Source: Pseudomonas alcaligenes (GTDB lineage: Bacteria > Pseudomonadota > Gammaproteobacteria > Pseudomonadales > Pseudomonadaceae). Taken from it: a stretch of 64,000 nucleotides of DNA. The notes under the pieces were generated by a model. The model worked only from the letters and a program-made list of their open reading frames with translations. It was not told the origin of the DNA and made no database searches. The DNA is taken from assembly GCF_014490745.1 (NCBI RefSeq), contig NZ_LZEU01000001.1:3995501-4059500 (forward strand), read 5' to 3'. Shown piece by piece: positions 10,307-19,856 of the stretch; the first letter of the stretch is position 1, and every line of letters starts with the position of its first letter. Position numbers and translations under genes: made by a program.

Positions 10307-13300
10307 ATGTTCGCCTCACTCGTTACGGCCTGCCGCCGCGTATTCGCCTTTCTCTCCTTTATTGTCCTTGGTGTGCTGCGCCTGGGGCGCTGGCTACTCG
10401 CTGCCCTGTTCGGCAGCTGGCAGCCGCCGCTGTGGCTGCGCAAGCTCGGCCAGGGCCTGAGCGCCGGCGCGCGCTGGCTGCGCGCGCGGCCCAAGCAGAC
10501 GGCCCTGGGCCTGCTCGGCCTGGCCCTGCTCGGCGGCGCCGGCGCCTATGTCTGGCACTGGTACCAGAACCTGCCGGTGCCGCACACCGTGGCCTACTCG
10601 GTGAAGGAACCGCTGCTGACCGACTACAAGCGCGAGCCGATCCAGGTCGACACCCTGTGGATCAACTTCGGCGAATCCGCCGCGCCGCTGGACGCCATCG
10701 GTAAAGAGGTGAAACAGGGCGTGCGCCTGGAACCCGCCGTGGCCGGCACCTGGCACTGGGCCAGCGACCTCAGCCTGGTCTTCACCCCGGCCGGCGACTG
10801 GCCGATCGACCAGCACTACAGCGTCAGCCTGGACAAGGAAGGTCTGCTCGCCGACGGTGTACTGCTGCAGGACTATGACTTCAAGTTCGCCACCGCGCCG
10901 TTCAAGGCCAGCATCGCCAGCAGCGAGCTGTACCAGGATCCGGTGGTGCCAAGCCTGAAGAAGCTGGTGACCACCCTGGCCTTCTCCCACCCGGTGGATG
11001 AAGAGTCGGTGCGCCAACGCGTCAGCGTCAGCCTGGATCGCGGCCTGGAATACCGCGACAAGGACGTTACGCCGACCCCGGACATCAGCTTCAGCAAGAA
11101 CAAGCTCAACGCCTACGTGCATTCCGCCCCGCTGGCCACGCCGCTGGAAACCAGCAACGTCAGCCTGCTGCTGGACAAGGGCGTGCAGGCCCGCGACGGT
11201 GGCAATGCCAGCGAGCAACCGCTGCACACGGCCGTCAGCGTGCCCGGGCGCTACCGCCTGACCTTCAGCGCCGCCAATATCCAGTTCGTCGACAACGACC
11301 GCGGCGAGCCGGAACCGGTGCTGATGTTCAGCAGTTCCAGCGCGGTGGCCGACGAAGCCATCGCCAAACAGGTGCAGGTCTGGCTGCTGCCCGAGCACAA
11401 CCCGCGCAACGGCAAGCACTGGAGCGAATCGGAAGTCGACGAGCAGCTGCTGGCCCGCTCCGAGCGTCTCACCCTCAGCCACATTCCCAGCGTCGAGCCG
11501 CTCAACAGCCTGCATGCCTTCAAGTTCAAGGCCGAACCGGGGCGCTACCTGTACGTGAAGGTAGCGGCCAGGGTCGAGGCGGTCGGTGGCTACCTGGCCA
11601 AGGATCCGACCTACAGCCTGCTGCAGATGCCCAAGTACCCGCGCGCGCTGAACTTCCTTTCCGACGGTGCCCTGCTCAGCCTCAATGGCGAGAAGCAGCT
11701 CGGCTTCCTCTCCCGCGGCGTACCCGGTGCCCACGTGGAGATCGCCCGCCTGCTGCCCAACCAGCTGCACCACCTGGTCGACCAGAACTACGGCAGTTTC
11801 GCCCGCCCGGACTTCAGCAACAGCTACTTCGATCGCCTGGTCGAGCGCATGAGCCTGGATCTGCCGATCAGCAACAGCGACCCGGCCAAGACCCACTACG
11901 ACCATGTCGACCTGGCGCCCTACCTGAATGCCGACGGCGGCCGCCGCGGCATCTTCGTGGTCAAGCTGAGCCCGCAGGATCGCCCGGCCGACGAAACCTT
12001 CGACTCCTACTACAGCGATGACGACGGCCCGCGCGACCTGCGCTTCATCGTCGTCACCGACCTCGGCATCATCGCCAAGCGCAGCAGCGACGGCAGCCAC
12101 GACCTGTTCGTGCAGTCGCTCAGCAACGGCGGCGCGGTGGCCGGTGCCCAGGTCGAGATCATCGGCCGCAACGGCCTGCCGGTGGCCAGCGGGCAGACCG
12201 ACGCCGCCGGCCAGGCGCACTTCGCCAAGCTCGATGAGCTGCGCCGCGAGAAGACCCCGCTGATGTACGTGGTGACCCTGGGCAACGACCAGTCGTTCCT
12301 GCCGGTGGCGCGCAGCCAGCACCGCCTCGACCTGTCGCGCTTCGATATCGGCGGCCAGTACGAGAACGGCGAACCGGGCAAGCTCGGCGCCTACCTGTTC
12401 ACCGACCGCGGCCTGTACCGCCCGGGCGAGACCGCGCATATCGCCATGATCGTCCGTAGCGGCGACTGGAAAGGCCAGCTGCAGGGCCTGCCGGTGGAGC
12501 TGGACGTGCGCGACCCGCGCGGCCAGAGCGTGCTGCGCCAGCAGCTGAAACTGTCCGCCAGCGGCTTCGAGAGCCTCGACTTCGCCAGCAGCGAAGCAGC
12601 ACCGGCCGGCACCTACAGCGCCAGCCTCAGCCTGATCGACAAGGACGAGCGGCGCATCGACCTGGGTAGCACCGAGTTCAAGGTGCGCGACTTCGAGCCG
12701 GATCGCATGAAGGTCAGCGCCACCCTGTCCAAGGCCCCGGTGAAGGGCTGGATCGCCCCCGGGCAGGTCGAGGCCAAGGTCAAGGCCATGCACCTGTTCG
12801 GCGCCCCGGCTTCCGGCCGGCGGGTTACCGCCGACATGATCCTCGCCCCGGCCTATGCCGCCTTCGACGGCTACGCCGACTACCGTTTCCGCATCAGCAA
12901 CTCGCTGAAGGAGAACAGCACCGAGGAACTGGCCGAGACCCAGACCGACGACAACGGCGAGGCCGTGCTCGACCTGCGCCTGGAGCGCTTCGCCGCCAGC
13001 ACCTACCAGCTCAACCTGCTGGCCAAGGTCTACGAGGCCGAGGGCGGCCGTAACGTCGCCGCACAGAGCAGCCTGATGGTGTCCTCGGCGCCCTGGCTGG
13101 TCGGGGTCAAGAGCGTCGACTCGCTGGACTATGTGAGCAAGGGCGCCAAGCGCGAAGTGCGCTGGCTGGCCATCGGCCCCGATCTCAAGCCGCTGGCGGT
13201 GGACGGCCTGTCCACCGAACTGGTCGAGCACCGCTACGTCTCGGTGCTGATCAAGCAACCCAACGGCACCTATAAGTACGAGTCGCGGGTCAAGCACATC

Positions 13301-16147
13301 CCGCGCGGCAGCCAGGCGCAAGCCCTGGCCGCCAGCGGCAGCAGCCAGACCCTGGACACCAGCGAGCCGGGCGACTTCACCCTGACCCTCAAGGGCGCCG
13401 ACGGCACGCCGCTGAACCAGGTCGACTACAGCGTCGCCGGCCAGGGCAACAGCAGCCGCTCGCTGGAACGCAATGCCGAGCTGCAGCTACGCCTGAACAA
13501 GGCCAGCTACGCCCCCGGCGATGACATCGAGATCAGCATCCGCGCGCCCTACACCGGCGCCGGGCTGATCACCATCGAGCGCGACAAGGTCTACAGCCAC
13601 CAGTGGTTCAAGGCCGACAGCACCAGCAGCGTGCAGCACATCCGCCTGCCCGCCGAGCTGGAGGGCAACGCCTACGTCAACGTGCAGTTCGTCCGTGACG
13701 GCGCCTCGCCCGAGGTCTACATGAGCCCGCTGTCCTACGGCGTGGCGCCCCTGAAGATCGACCTCGACGCGCGGCGCATCCCGCTGCAGATCGCCGCTGC
13801 CGAGCACATCGAGCCGGGCCAGCCGCTGCACATCAGTGTGCGCAGCGACCGCGCCGGCAAGGCGGTGATCTACGCGGTGGACGAGGGCATCCTGCAGGTG
13901 GCGCGCTACCAGACGCCCGACCCGCTGGCGCAGTTCTTCCAGAAACGTGCCCTGGAAGTGGAAACCAGCCAGATCCTCGACCTGCTCCTGCCGGAGTTCA
14001 GTCGCCTGCTCAACGCGGCGGCTCCCGGTGGTGACGGCGAAGACCTGCTCGGCGCCCACCTCAACCCGTTCAAGCGCAAGCGCAAACCGCCGGTGGCCTT
14101 CTGGTCGGGGCTGATCGACCTGCCGGAAGGCGAGACCACCCTGACCTACGACGTGCCGGACTACTTCAACGGCAAGCTGCACCTGTTCGCCGTGGCCGTC
14201 GACGACAGCCGCATCGGTGTGGTCGAAGGCGCCACGGAAGTCCGCGGGCCGCTGGTGATCACCCCCAACGTGCCGGCCTTCGTCGCTCCGGGCGATGTGT
14301 TCAAGGTCAGCGCCGGGGTATTCAGCAACCTGGAGCAGCCGAGCAAGGTCAAGGTCAGCGTGGAAACCAGCGCTGGCCTCAAGCTCGCCACGGCCGCGCC
14401 GACCGAGCTGGAACTGGCGCCGCGCAAGGAAGGCGTAGTGGAGATCGACCTGCAGGCCCTGGAAGCCCTGGGTTCGGCCGATCTCACCTTCGTCGCCACC
14501 CTGCCCGACGGCAAGCGTGTGCAGATCGGTGAAACCACCTCGGTGCGGCCGCTGGTGGAACGCCGCGTGGCGCTGACCCTGGGCCGCTTCGATGGCTCCA
14601 GCCATGAGGTGCAGATCAGCCGCGACCTCTACCCGCAACTGCGCAACGTGCAGTTCGGCCTGGCCAGCTCGCCGCTGGTATGGGCCACTGGCCTGCAGAG
14701 CTACCTCGACGACTACGGCTACAGCTGCACCGAGCAATTGGTGTCCAAGGCCATGCCGGCCCTGGTCTGGGGCAGCTCGGCGGAGAGCCTCGACCAGCAG
14801 TCGCTGCCGGCCTTCGACAGCGCCGTGCGCACCCTGCGTTCGCGGCAGAACCTGGAAGGTGGCTTCGGCCTGTGGGCAGCCAACCCGCAGGCATCGCCCT
14901 ACGCCAGCCTGTACGCCACCGACTTCCTGATCGAAGCCAAGGAACGCAACTACCCGGTACCAAGCGACCTGCTGGGCCGCGCCAACAGCTACCTGTCGCA
15001 ACTGGCCAACGGCCCCAGCGAAGGCCTGGAGGAACTGCGCAACCGCGCCTACGCCGCCTACCTGCTGACCCGCCAGGGCGTGGTCACCAGCGGCGCCCTG
15101 GCCGATATCCGCGAGCGCTACGAGACCTTCCACAGCAAGAACTGGCAGCAGGACATAGGCGCCGCCTACCTGGCCGCCAGCTACAAGCTGCTCAAGCAGG
15201 ACAAGCAGGCCGACCAGCTGTTCGAGCAACAGGTCTGGCGCAGCCTGGAGAAGGGCTGGAGCCGCTACGGCCTGTACTACGATCCGCTGGTGCACGACGC
15301 CGAGCACCTGCACCTGCTCAGCAAGCACTTCCCCGAGCAGCTCGACGAGGTGCCGGTGAAGCTGCTCGACGCCCTCGGCCAGCGCCTTACCGAGCAGCGC
15401 TACAGCTCGCTATCCGCTGCCCTGCTGCTGCGTGCCCTGGACGGCTACGGCGAGCGGGCCGGCGCCGGCCTCAAGCTGAGCGTCAGCGCCTGGCTGGGCA
15501 AGCAGGCGGGTGAGCAGGCGCTGAGCCTCAGCGGCAAGCCGCCACGCAGCGCCGTGCCGCTGGCGACCAAGATGCTGCTGCCACGCAAGGAAGGCGATGC
15601 CCCGGCCTTCTACATGCTCAGCGAGGCCGGCTACGACCGCGGCGCGCCGGACAAGGTGCTCAGCCAGGGCCTGGAAGTGACCCACGAGTACATCGGCCTG
15701 GATGGCGAAGCGCTGCAGCAGGTCAAGGTCGGCGAAGAATTCCTGGTGCGCCTGCGCCTGCGCGCCAAGGACTTCGACCAGGTGCAGCAGGTGGCGGTGG
15801 TCGACCTGCTGCCGGGCGGTACCGAGCCGGTGTACAACCAGCCGGCGCCGGTCACCCCCAGCGACGACGAGAGCGACGAGTACAGCGAGGCAGACCAGGA
15901 GCCGAGCTGGCAGCCGCCGGTGGGCGAACCGGGACAGAGCACCTGGCAGCCGGAATTCGCCGATGTGCGCGACGACCGCGTGGTGCTCTACGGCACCGTC
16001 TACCGCGACGCCGCCACCTTCGTCTACCGCGTCCGGGCGACCAACGCCGGCACCTTCGGCACGCCGCCGGCCTACGCCGAAGGCATGTACGACACCACCC
16101 AGCAGGCACGCGGCAGGGCCGGTGTAATAGAGATAATCAGACCATGA
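10307..16147 (+). CDS. Large membrane-anchored alpha-2-macroglobulin (YfhM/ECAM type)
   Basis: About 1946 residues, longer than the E. coli homologue YfhM (about 1650). ATG 10307 is chosen because GCAGGG sits 6 nt upstream; ATG 10301 is the alternative. The N-terminus has two hydrophobic segments (about 10-34 and 64-86, the second containing ALGLLGLALLGGAGAYVW) and no lipobox, so it is probably held in the inner membrane by a helix rather than a lipid. MG domains follow. The thioester motif CTEQ is at Cys1474-Gln1477 (codon 14726), followed by an alpha-helical TED-like domain and a C-terminal receptor-like domain with an acidic loop (SDDESDEYSEADQE). Family knowledge: such proteins trap invading proteases in the periplasm and are usually encoded next to PBP1C, as here. 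Two small genes intervene, joined by ATGA overlaps. Confidence 0.93.
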   Translation: MFASLVTACRRVFAFLSFIVLGVLRLGRWLLAALFGSWQPPLWLRKLGQGLSAGARWLRARPKQTALGLLGLALLGGAGAYVWHWYQNLPVPHTVAYSVKEPLLTDYKREPIQVDTLWINFGESAAPLDAIGKEVKQGVRLEPAVAGTWHWASDLSLVFTPAGDWPIDQHYSVSLDKEGLLADGVLLQDYDFKFATAPFKASIASSELYQDPVVPSLKKLVTTLAFSHPVDEESVRQRVSVSLDRGLEYRDKDVTPTPDISFSKNKLNAYVHSAPLATPLETSNVSLLLDKGVQARDGGNASEQPLHTAVSVPGRYRLTFSAANIQFVDNDRGEPEPVLMFSSSSAVADEAIAKQVQVWLLPEHNPRNGKHWSESEVDEQLLARSERLTLSHIPSVEPLNSLHAFKFKAEPGRYLYVKVAARVEAVGGYLAKDPTYSLLQMPKYPRALNFLSDGALLSLNGEKQLGFLSRGVPGAHVEIARLLPNQLHHLVDQNYGSFARPDFSNSYFDRLVERMSLDLPISNSDPAKTHYDHVDLAPYLNADGGRRGIFVVKLSPQDRPADETFDSYYSDDDGPRDLRFIVVTDLGIIAKRSSDGSHDLFVQSLSNGGAVAGAQVEIIGRNGLPVASGQTDAAGQAHFAKLDELRREKTPLMYVVTLGNDQSFLPVARSQHRLDLSRFDIGGQYENGEPGKLGAYLFTDRGLYRPGETAHIAMIVRSGDWKGQLQGLPVELDVRDPRGQSVLRQQLKLSASGFESLDFASSEAAPAGTYSASLSLIDKDERRIDLGSTEFKVRDFEPDRMKVSATLSKAPVKGWIAPGQVEAKVKAMHLFGAPASGRRVTADMILAPAYAAFDGYADYRFRISNSLKENSTEELAETQTDDNGEAVLDLRLERFAASTYQLNLLAKVYEAEGGRNVAAQSSLMVSSAPWLVGVKSVDSLDYVSKGAKREVRWLAIGPDLKPLAVDGLSTELVEHRYVSVLIKQPNGTYKYESRVKHIPRGSQAQALAASGSSQTLDTSEPGDFTLTLKGADGTPLNQVDYSVAGQGNSSRSLERNAELQLRLNKASYAPGDDIEISIRAPYTGAGLITIERDKVYSHQWFKADSTSSVQHIRLPAELEGNAYVNVQFVRDGASPEVYMSPLSYGVAPLKIDLDARRIPLQIAAAEHIEPGQPLHISVRSDRAGKAVIYAVDEGILQVARYQTPDPLAQFFQKRALEVETSQILDLLLPEFSRLLNAAAPGGDGEDLLGAHLNPFKRKRKPPVAFWSGLIDLPEGETTLTYDVPDYFNGKLHLFAVAVDDSRIGVVEGATEVRGPLVITPNVPAFVAPGDVFKVSAGVFSNLEQPSKVKVSVETSAGLKLATAAPTELELAPRKEGVVEIDLQALEALGSADLTFVATLPDGKRVQIGETTSVRPLVERRVALTLGRFDGSSHEVQISRDLYPQLRNVQFGLASSPLVWATGLQSYLDDYGYSCTEQLVSKAMPALVWGSSAESLDQQSLPAFDSAVRTLRSRQNLEGGFGLWAANPQASPYASLYATDFLIEAKERNYPVPSDLLGRANSYLSQLANGPSEGLEELRNRAYAAYLLTRQGVVTSGALADIRERYETFHSKNWQQDIGAAYLAASYKLLKQDKQADQLFEQQVWRSLEKGWSRYGLYYDPLVHDAEHLHLLSKHFPEQLDEVPVKLLDALGQRLTEQRYSSLSAALLLRALDGYGERAGAGLKLSVSAWLGKQAGEQALSLSGKPPRSAVPLATKMLLPRKEGDAPAFYMLSEAGYDRGAPDKVLSQGLEVTHEYIGLDGEALQQVKVGEEFLVRLRLRAKDFDQVQQVAVVDLLPGGTEPVYNQPAPVTPSDDESDEYSEADQEPSWQPPVGEPGQSTWQPEFADVRDDRVVLYGTVYRDAATFVYRVRATNAGTFGTPPAYAEGMYDTTQQARGRAGVIEIIRP

Positions 16148-16833
16148 TGAAGAAGCACATCATTCTAAGCACATTAATTTGCATGCCAAGTTTGCTCTAT
16201 GCGCAGGCACAACCGAGCCCGACACTCGAAGCCAACTTGCTCGCAAGTGACTCAACGCAATGGCCACTCACCGCACTATTACTCGAAGTAAGTGGAGAAG
16301 GTCTGCCTATTCCTATAAAGACCTATTGCAAGGGCGAAGGTAACTGCTGGGACATGGAACTGACCATCAATAACACTCCGGCTCCTGTAGTGAATCAGAT
16401 GACCATTCCTGACCGGCTCAATTATGGTCACGCCTATGTATGGCTAACCTATAAAGGCTCTGCAGTAGACAAGGGCGCCGTACAAAACGTAAAAGTTTCG
16501 CTCACTACATATGGTCTTTCTTATTCGCCTCCTCGCCAGACCAAAAATGATCAGCCACCGCTGATCGTCGACGGGATACACAGTGACAGCATCATTTCCT
16601 CACCGTGGCCCGCCTTACTAAAACTTATTGACCAAAAATTGAACGATTATTGGAAAATCCTACCGAAAACCACTCAGCAGTCACTACTTGCAGAACAGCG
16701 GATCTGGCTGAGTTATCGCGATGCGGAGTGTGCCTTCCAGGCTCAAACAGGAATTTCTCCCATTGATAGATGCCTTTATCAGGTAACCGAAAAACGACTC
16801 TCTCGCCTACCACCCGTGGAGGTGCGCCAATGA
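16144..16833 (+). CDS. Secreted protein with LprI-like (DUF1311) C-terminal domain, copy 1
   Basis: A 229-residue protein overlapping the macroglobulin stop as ATGA. A signal peptide (MMKKHIILSTLICMPSLLYA) leads to an unrecognised N-terminal domain with a Cys pair (62, 68) and then a C-terminal part, about 157-225. That part has the LprI/DUF1311 pattern: LNDYWKIL, then EQRIWLSYRDAECAFQ, then CLYQVTEKR, with Cys196 and Cys210. LprI of Mycobacterium tuberculosis is a lysozyme inhibitor; transfer of that function here is inference. The next gene is a diverged copy with all four cysteines conserved. Base composition breaks sharply with the neighbours: two 60-base lines inside the gene (16261 and 16501) contain 28 and 29 G/C, whereas adjacent genes are visibly far richer. 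This suggests recent acquisition into the operon. Confidence 0.8.
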   Translation: MMKKHIILSTLICMPSLLYAQAQPSPTLEANLLASDSTQWPLTALLLEVSGEGLPIPIKTYCKGEGNCWDMELTINNTPAPVVNQMTIPDRLNYGHAYVWLTYKGSAVDKGAVQNVKVSLTTYGLSYSPPRQTKNDQPPLIVDGIHSDSIISSPWPALLKLIDQKLNDYWKILPKTTQQSLLAEQRIWLSYRDAECAFQAQTGISPIDRCLYQVTEKRLSRLPPVEVRQ

Positions 16834-17534
16834 AACCAATTTTTTTCTTGGCAGCGCTTTGCTTCGTCAGCGAGATAACTCTGGCCGAAGGCTTCTATAA
16901 CGCAAAAATCGAAGCCATAGATGACAGTGAGTGGCCGCAAGTAAATATGCTGCTTAAGGTTTACGACGAAAGCATAGAGCCCGAACAGTTCTCTGATGCA
17001 CTTGAACGCCCAACCCCCTATGACTGCCAGGCAGGCCTTGAAAAGCGCGGCTGGAGTTGCTGGAGCATTGATCTCCAAGAGAATGGGCGACACGTGACCG
17101 ATGTTCATCAGGTAAGCGTCGCTACGCGGCCTGGTGATAATTGGAGCTATCTTTGGTTGAGTTATCACTCGACGCTTGCCTCAATTGATGAAGGGCTATT
17201 GACCCTTAACCTAGAGATTCCCGAATGGAGTCTACGCAGTGCCAACAGCCAACAACCGCTACAACTCTACTCTGCAAAGACCCCGGCCTTGTCAGGCTCC
17301 CCATGGAAATTCATGCTCCAACGCAGTGATCAGCAGCTAAACACCAACTATCAGCACCTGCAGGAAAACCTCTCTGAGCCCGAACAAACGCTGCTACGCA
17401 AAGCTCAGCGAGCATGGTTACAACTGAGAGGTGCTCGCTGTCCAGCGCAACTCAAGAGCAGGCAAACTCGATGCCTGTACATGACCACTCAGGATCGCGC
17501 CGAAGAACTACAACAGCTACGCCAGCAGCTCTGA
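16830..17534 (+). CDS. Secreted protein with LprI-like (DUF1311) C-terminal domain, copy 2
   Basis: A 234-residue protein whose ATG at 16830 overlaps the previous stop as ATGA and has GGAGG upstream. The signal peptide is MKPIFFLAALCFVSEITLAE. It aligns with the preceding protein throughout: SCWSIDL against NCWDMEL, YLWLSYHS against YVWLTYKG, GSPWKFMLQRSDQQLNTNY against SSPWPALLKLIDQKLNDYW. The C-terminal LprI-like core is KAQRAWLQLRGARC followed by RCLYMTTQDRA. Cys66, Cys77, Cys204 and Cys215 correspond to the four cysteines of copy 1, so two disulfides are likely. It lies 18 bp before pbpC, in the same operon as the macroglobulin. A periplasmic lysozyme inhibitor or a partner of the macroglobulin or PBP1C is plausible. 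No direct evidence exists in the sequence beyond the fold-like pattern. Confidence 0.8.
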   Translation: MKPIFFLAALCFVSEITLAEGFYNAKIEAIDDSEWPQVNMLLKVYDESIEPEQFSDALERPTPYDCQAGLEKRGWSCWSIDLQENGRHVTDVHQVSVATRPGDNWSYLWLSYHSTLASIDEGLLTLNLEIPEWSLRSANSQQPLQLYSAKTPALSGSPWKFMLQRSDQQLNTNYQHLQENLSEPEQTLLRKAQRAWLQLRGARCPAQLKSRQTRCLYMTTQDRAEELQQLRQQL

Positions 17535-17552
17535 GACGAGATCATTCGCTGC

Positions 17553-19856
17553 ATGCGAGTTACTAAACCAGCCACAGTCACAGCAGTTCTTTTGGCGGCA
17601 CTGCTAACCCTGCGCCTGTGGCCGCATGCGCCGCTGCGCGAAGCCGCGCCCGCCTCGCGCCTGGTGCTGGCCCAGGACGGCGAGCTGCTGCGCCTGACCC
17701 TGGCCAGTGACGGCCAGTACCGTCTGTGGCTGCCGCTGGAGCAGATGGCGCCGGCGATGATCGACACCCTGCTGCTCAAGGAAGACCGCCACTTCTACCG
17801 CCATCCCGGCGTCGACCCCAGCGCCCTGCTGCGCGCGGCCCTGGCCACCTACGGCGGCGGCGCGCGCCAGGGCGGCTCGACCCTGAGCATGCAGCTGGCG
17901 CGGCGCCTGTACGGCCTCAACTCGCGGCATATCGCCGGCAAGCTGCAACAGATCGTCCTGGCCCTGTGGCTCGAGGCGCGCCACAGCAAGCACGACATCC
18001 TCGAGGCCTACCTCAACCTGGCGCCCATGGGCGGCAATATCGAGGGCGTCGAGGCGGCAAGTCGTATCTATTTCGGCAAGTCCGCCGAACAGCTGTCGCT
18101 CAGCGAGGCCCTGGCCCTGGCGGTGATCCCGCAGCAGCCGGGGCGCCGCGCGCACTTCGGCCCGTCTTTGCAGAAGGCCCGCCTGCAGTTGCTGGACATC
18201 TGGCTCGCCGAGCACCCGGATGATCCGCGCAACGCCGGCCTGCTGCGCCTGCCGCTGGAAGCGCGTACGCGCGCGCAGCTACCGTTCCGCGCGCCGCACC
18301 TGAGCGAGCAGCTGCTGGCCAGCCGCCGCGATGCGCTGCTGCACAGCACCCTCGACTTGCGCCTGCAGCGCCAGCTGGAACAGCTGATCACCCAGTTCGT
18401 CAGCGAACACGCCGACCAGGGCGTGCACAACGCCACGGCAATCCTGGTCGACAGCCGTGACCAGGCGGTGAAGGCGCTGGTCGGCTCGGCCGACTACTTC
18501 GCTGCCGACCTGCATGGCCAGGTCAACGGCGTGCAGGCGCGCCGCTCGCCCGGCTCGACGCTGAAACCCTTTCTCTACGGCCTGGCCCTGGATCAGGGGG
18601 TGATCCAGCCAATGAGCATCATCAAGGATGCGCCCAGCGCCTTCGGCGCCTTCCAACCGGAGAACTTCGACGGCAAGTTCGCCGGCCCGCTGACCGCCCA
18701 GGATGCGCTGATCCGCAGCCGCAACGTGCCGGCCGTGTGGCTGGCCAGCCAGGTGCACGAACCTTCGCTGCACGGCCTGCTGCAGCGTTCCGGCGTGCAG
18801 CGCCTGCGCGAAGAGGAGTTCTACGGCCTGGGCCTGGCCTTGGGCGGCGGCGAGCTGACCCCGGCCGAGCTGGCGCGCCTGTACCTGATGCTGGCCGGCG
18901 ACGGCCGCCTGCGCAGCCTGCGCTACACCCGCGACGACCCGGCCACCGTGGGCGCGCAGCTGCTGTCGCCACAGGCGGCCTTCATGGTGCGCGACATGCT
19001 GCGGCACAACCCGCGCCCGGACGGCCTGCCGCCCGACAGCCGCGGACGCAACTGGCCGGTGGCCTGGAAGACCGGCACCTCCTGGGGCTTCCACGACGCC
19101 TGGAGCGCCGGCCTGGTCGGCCCCTACGTGCTGGTGGTGTGGGTCGGCAACTTCGACGGCCAGCCCAACCCGGCCTTTATCGGCCTGAAGACCGCCGCAC
19201 CGCTGTTCTTCCGTATCGCCGATGCCCTGCCCCTGGCCCTGCCACAGGTACAGCCGGCGGCCGACAAACCGCCCGCCGGGCTGACCCGGGTCGAGGTCTG
19301 TGCCGCCTCCGGCGAGCTGCCCAACCGCTGGTGCCCGCAGACGCGCAAGACCTGGTACTGGCCGGGCGTGTCGCCGATCCGGGTGTCCACCCTGCATCGT
19401 CCGGTGATGGTCGACCGTGCCACCGGCAAGGCCGCCTGCCCGCCCTTCGATCCGGCCAGTAGCGAGCTGCAGGTGTTCGAGTTCTGGCCCAGCGACCTGC
19501 AGCGCCTGTTCGCCGCCGCCGGCCTGCCTCGCCGCACCCCGCCGGATGCGCTGCGCGACTGCCAGGTACAGCCGGCGATCAACAGCGACGAGGTACCGCG
19601 CATCACCTCGCCGCTGACCCAGGTCACCTACAGCCTGCGCCTGTCGCAGCCGCAGGAGAGCATTCCGCTGAGCGCCAACGCGGCCAGCGACGCGCGCCTG
19701 CTCTACTGGTTCGCCGACCAGACCCTGCTCGGCCAGAGCACGCCGCAGGCCGGCCTGCAATGGCGCCCCGAGCGCTCCGGGCAGTACCAATTGCGGGTCA
19801 GCGACGACCAGGGGCGCAGCGCCAGCCGCGCGCTGCGGGTGGAGTTCCTGCCCTAG
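17553..19856 (+). CDS. pbpC: Penicillin-binding protein 1C (bifunctional peptidoglycan synthase)
   Basis: A 767-residue class A PBP. One N-terminal membrane helix (about 7-22) is followed by a glycosyltransferase domain with EDRHFYRHPGVD (catalytic Glu77) and QGGSTLSMQLARRLY. A transpeptidase domain follows with STLK (Ser335, Lys338), SRN as the SxN motif and KTGT (506-509). A C-terminal BiPBP-type domain (RITSPLTQVTYSLRL onward) is typical of PBP1C. Family knowledge: pbpC is commonly next to a YfhM-type macroglobulin, and the pair is proposed to repair the wall and trap proteases after envelope breach. Its TAG stop lies inside the terminal CTAG of an inserted repeat element, so the final residues may differ from relatives lacking the insertion. 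The start is ATG 17553 with a weak ribosome site. Confidence 0.95.
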   Translation: MRVTKPATVTAVLLAALLTLRLWPHAPLREAAPASRLVLAQDGELLRLTLASDGQYRLWLPLEQMAPAMIDTLLLKEDRHFYRHPGVDPSALLRAALATYGGGARQGGSTLSMQLARRLYGLNSRHIAGKLQQIVLALWLEARHSKHDILEAYLNLAPMGGNIEGVEAASRIYFGKSAEQLSLSEALALAVIPQQPGRRAHFGPSLQKARLQLLDIWLAEHPDDPRNAGLLRLPLEARTRAQLPFRAPHLSEQLLASRRDALLHSTLDLRLQRQLEQLITQFVSEHADQGVHNATAILVDSRDQAVKALVGSADYFAADLHGQVNGVQARRSPGSTLKPFLYGLALDQGVIQPMSIIKDAPSAFGAFQPENFDGKFAGPLTAQDALIRSRNVPAVWLASQVHEPSLHGLLQRSGVQRLREEEFYGLGLALGGGELTPAELARLYLMLAGDGRLRSLRYTRDDPATVGAQLLSPQAAFMVRDMLRHNPRPDGLPPDSRGRNWPVAWKTGTSWGFHDAWSAGLVGPYVLVVWVGNFDGQPNPAFIGLKTAAPLFFRIADALPLALPQVQPAADKPPAGLTRVEVCAASGELPNRWCPQTRKTWYWPGVSPIRVSTLHRPVMVDRATGKAACPPFDPASSELQVFEFWPSDLQRLFAAAGLPRRTPPDALRDCQVQPAINSDEVPRITSPLTQVTYSLRLSQPQESIPLSANAASDARLLYWFADQTLLGQSTPQAGLQWRPERSGQYQLRVSDDQGRSASRALRVEFLP

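Noticed and set aside
10394..13321. A 975-codon open frame antisense to the large macroglobulin gene
   Set aside because: Shadow of the true gene; low-complexity Gln/Val/Ala-rich product with no motif.
16770..16829. An earlier start for the second LprI-like gene
   Set aside because: It would overlap the preceding gene by over 60 bp and put 20 residues before a good signal peptide; ATG 16830 has GGAGG and an ATGA overlap.
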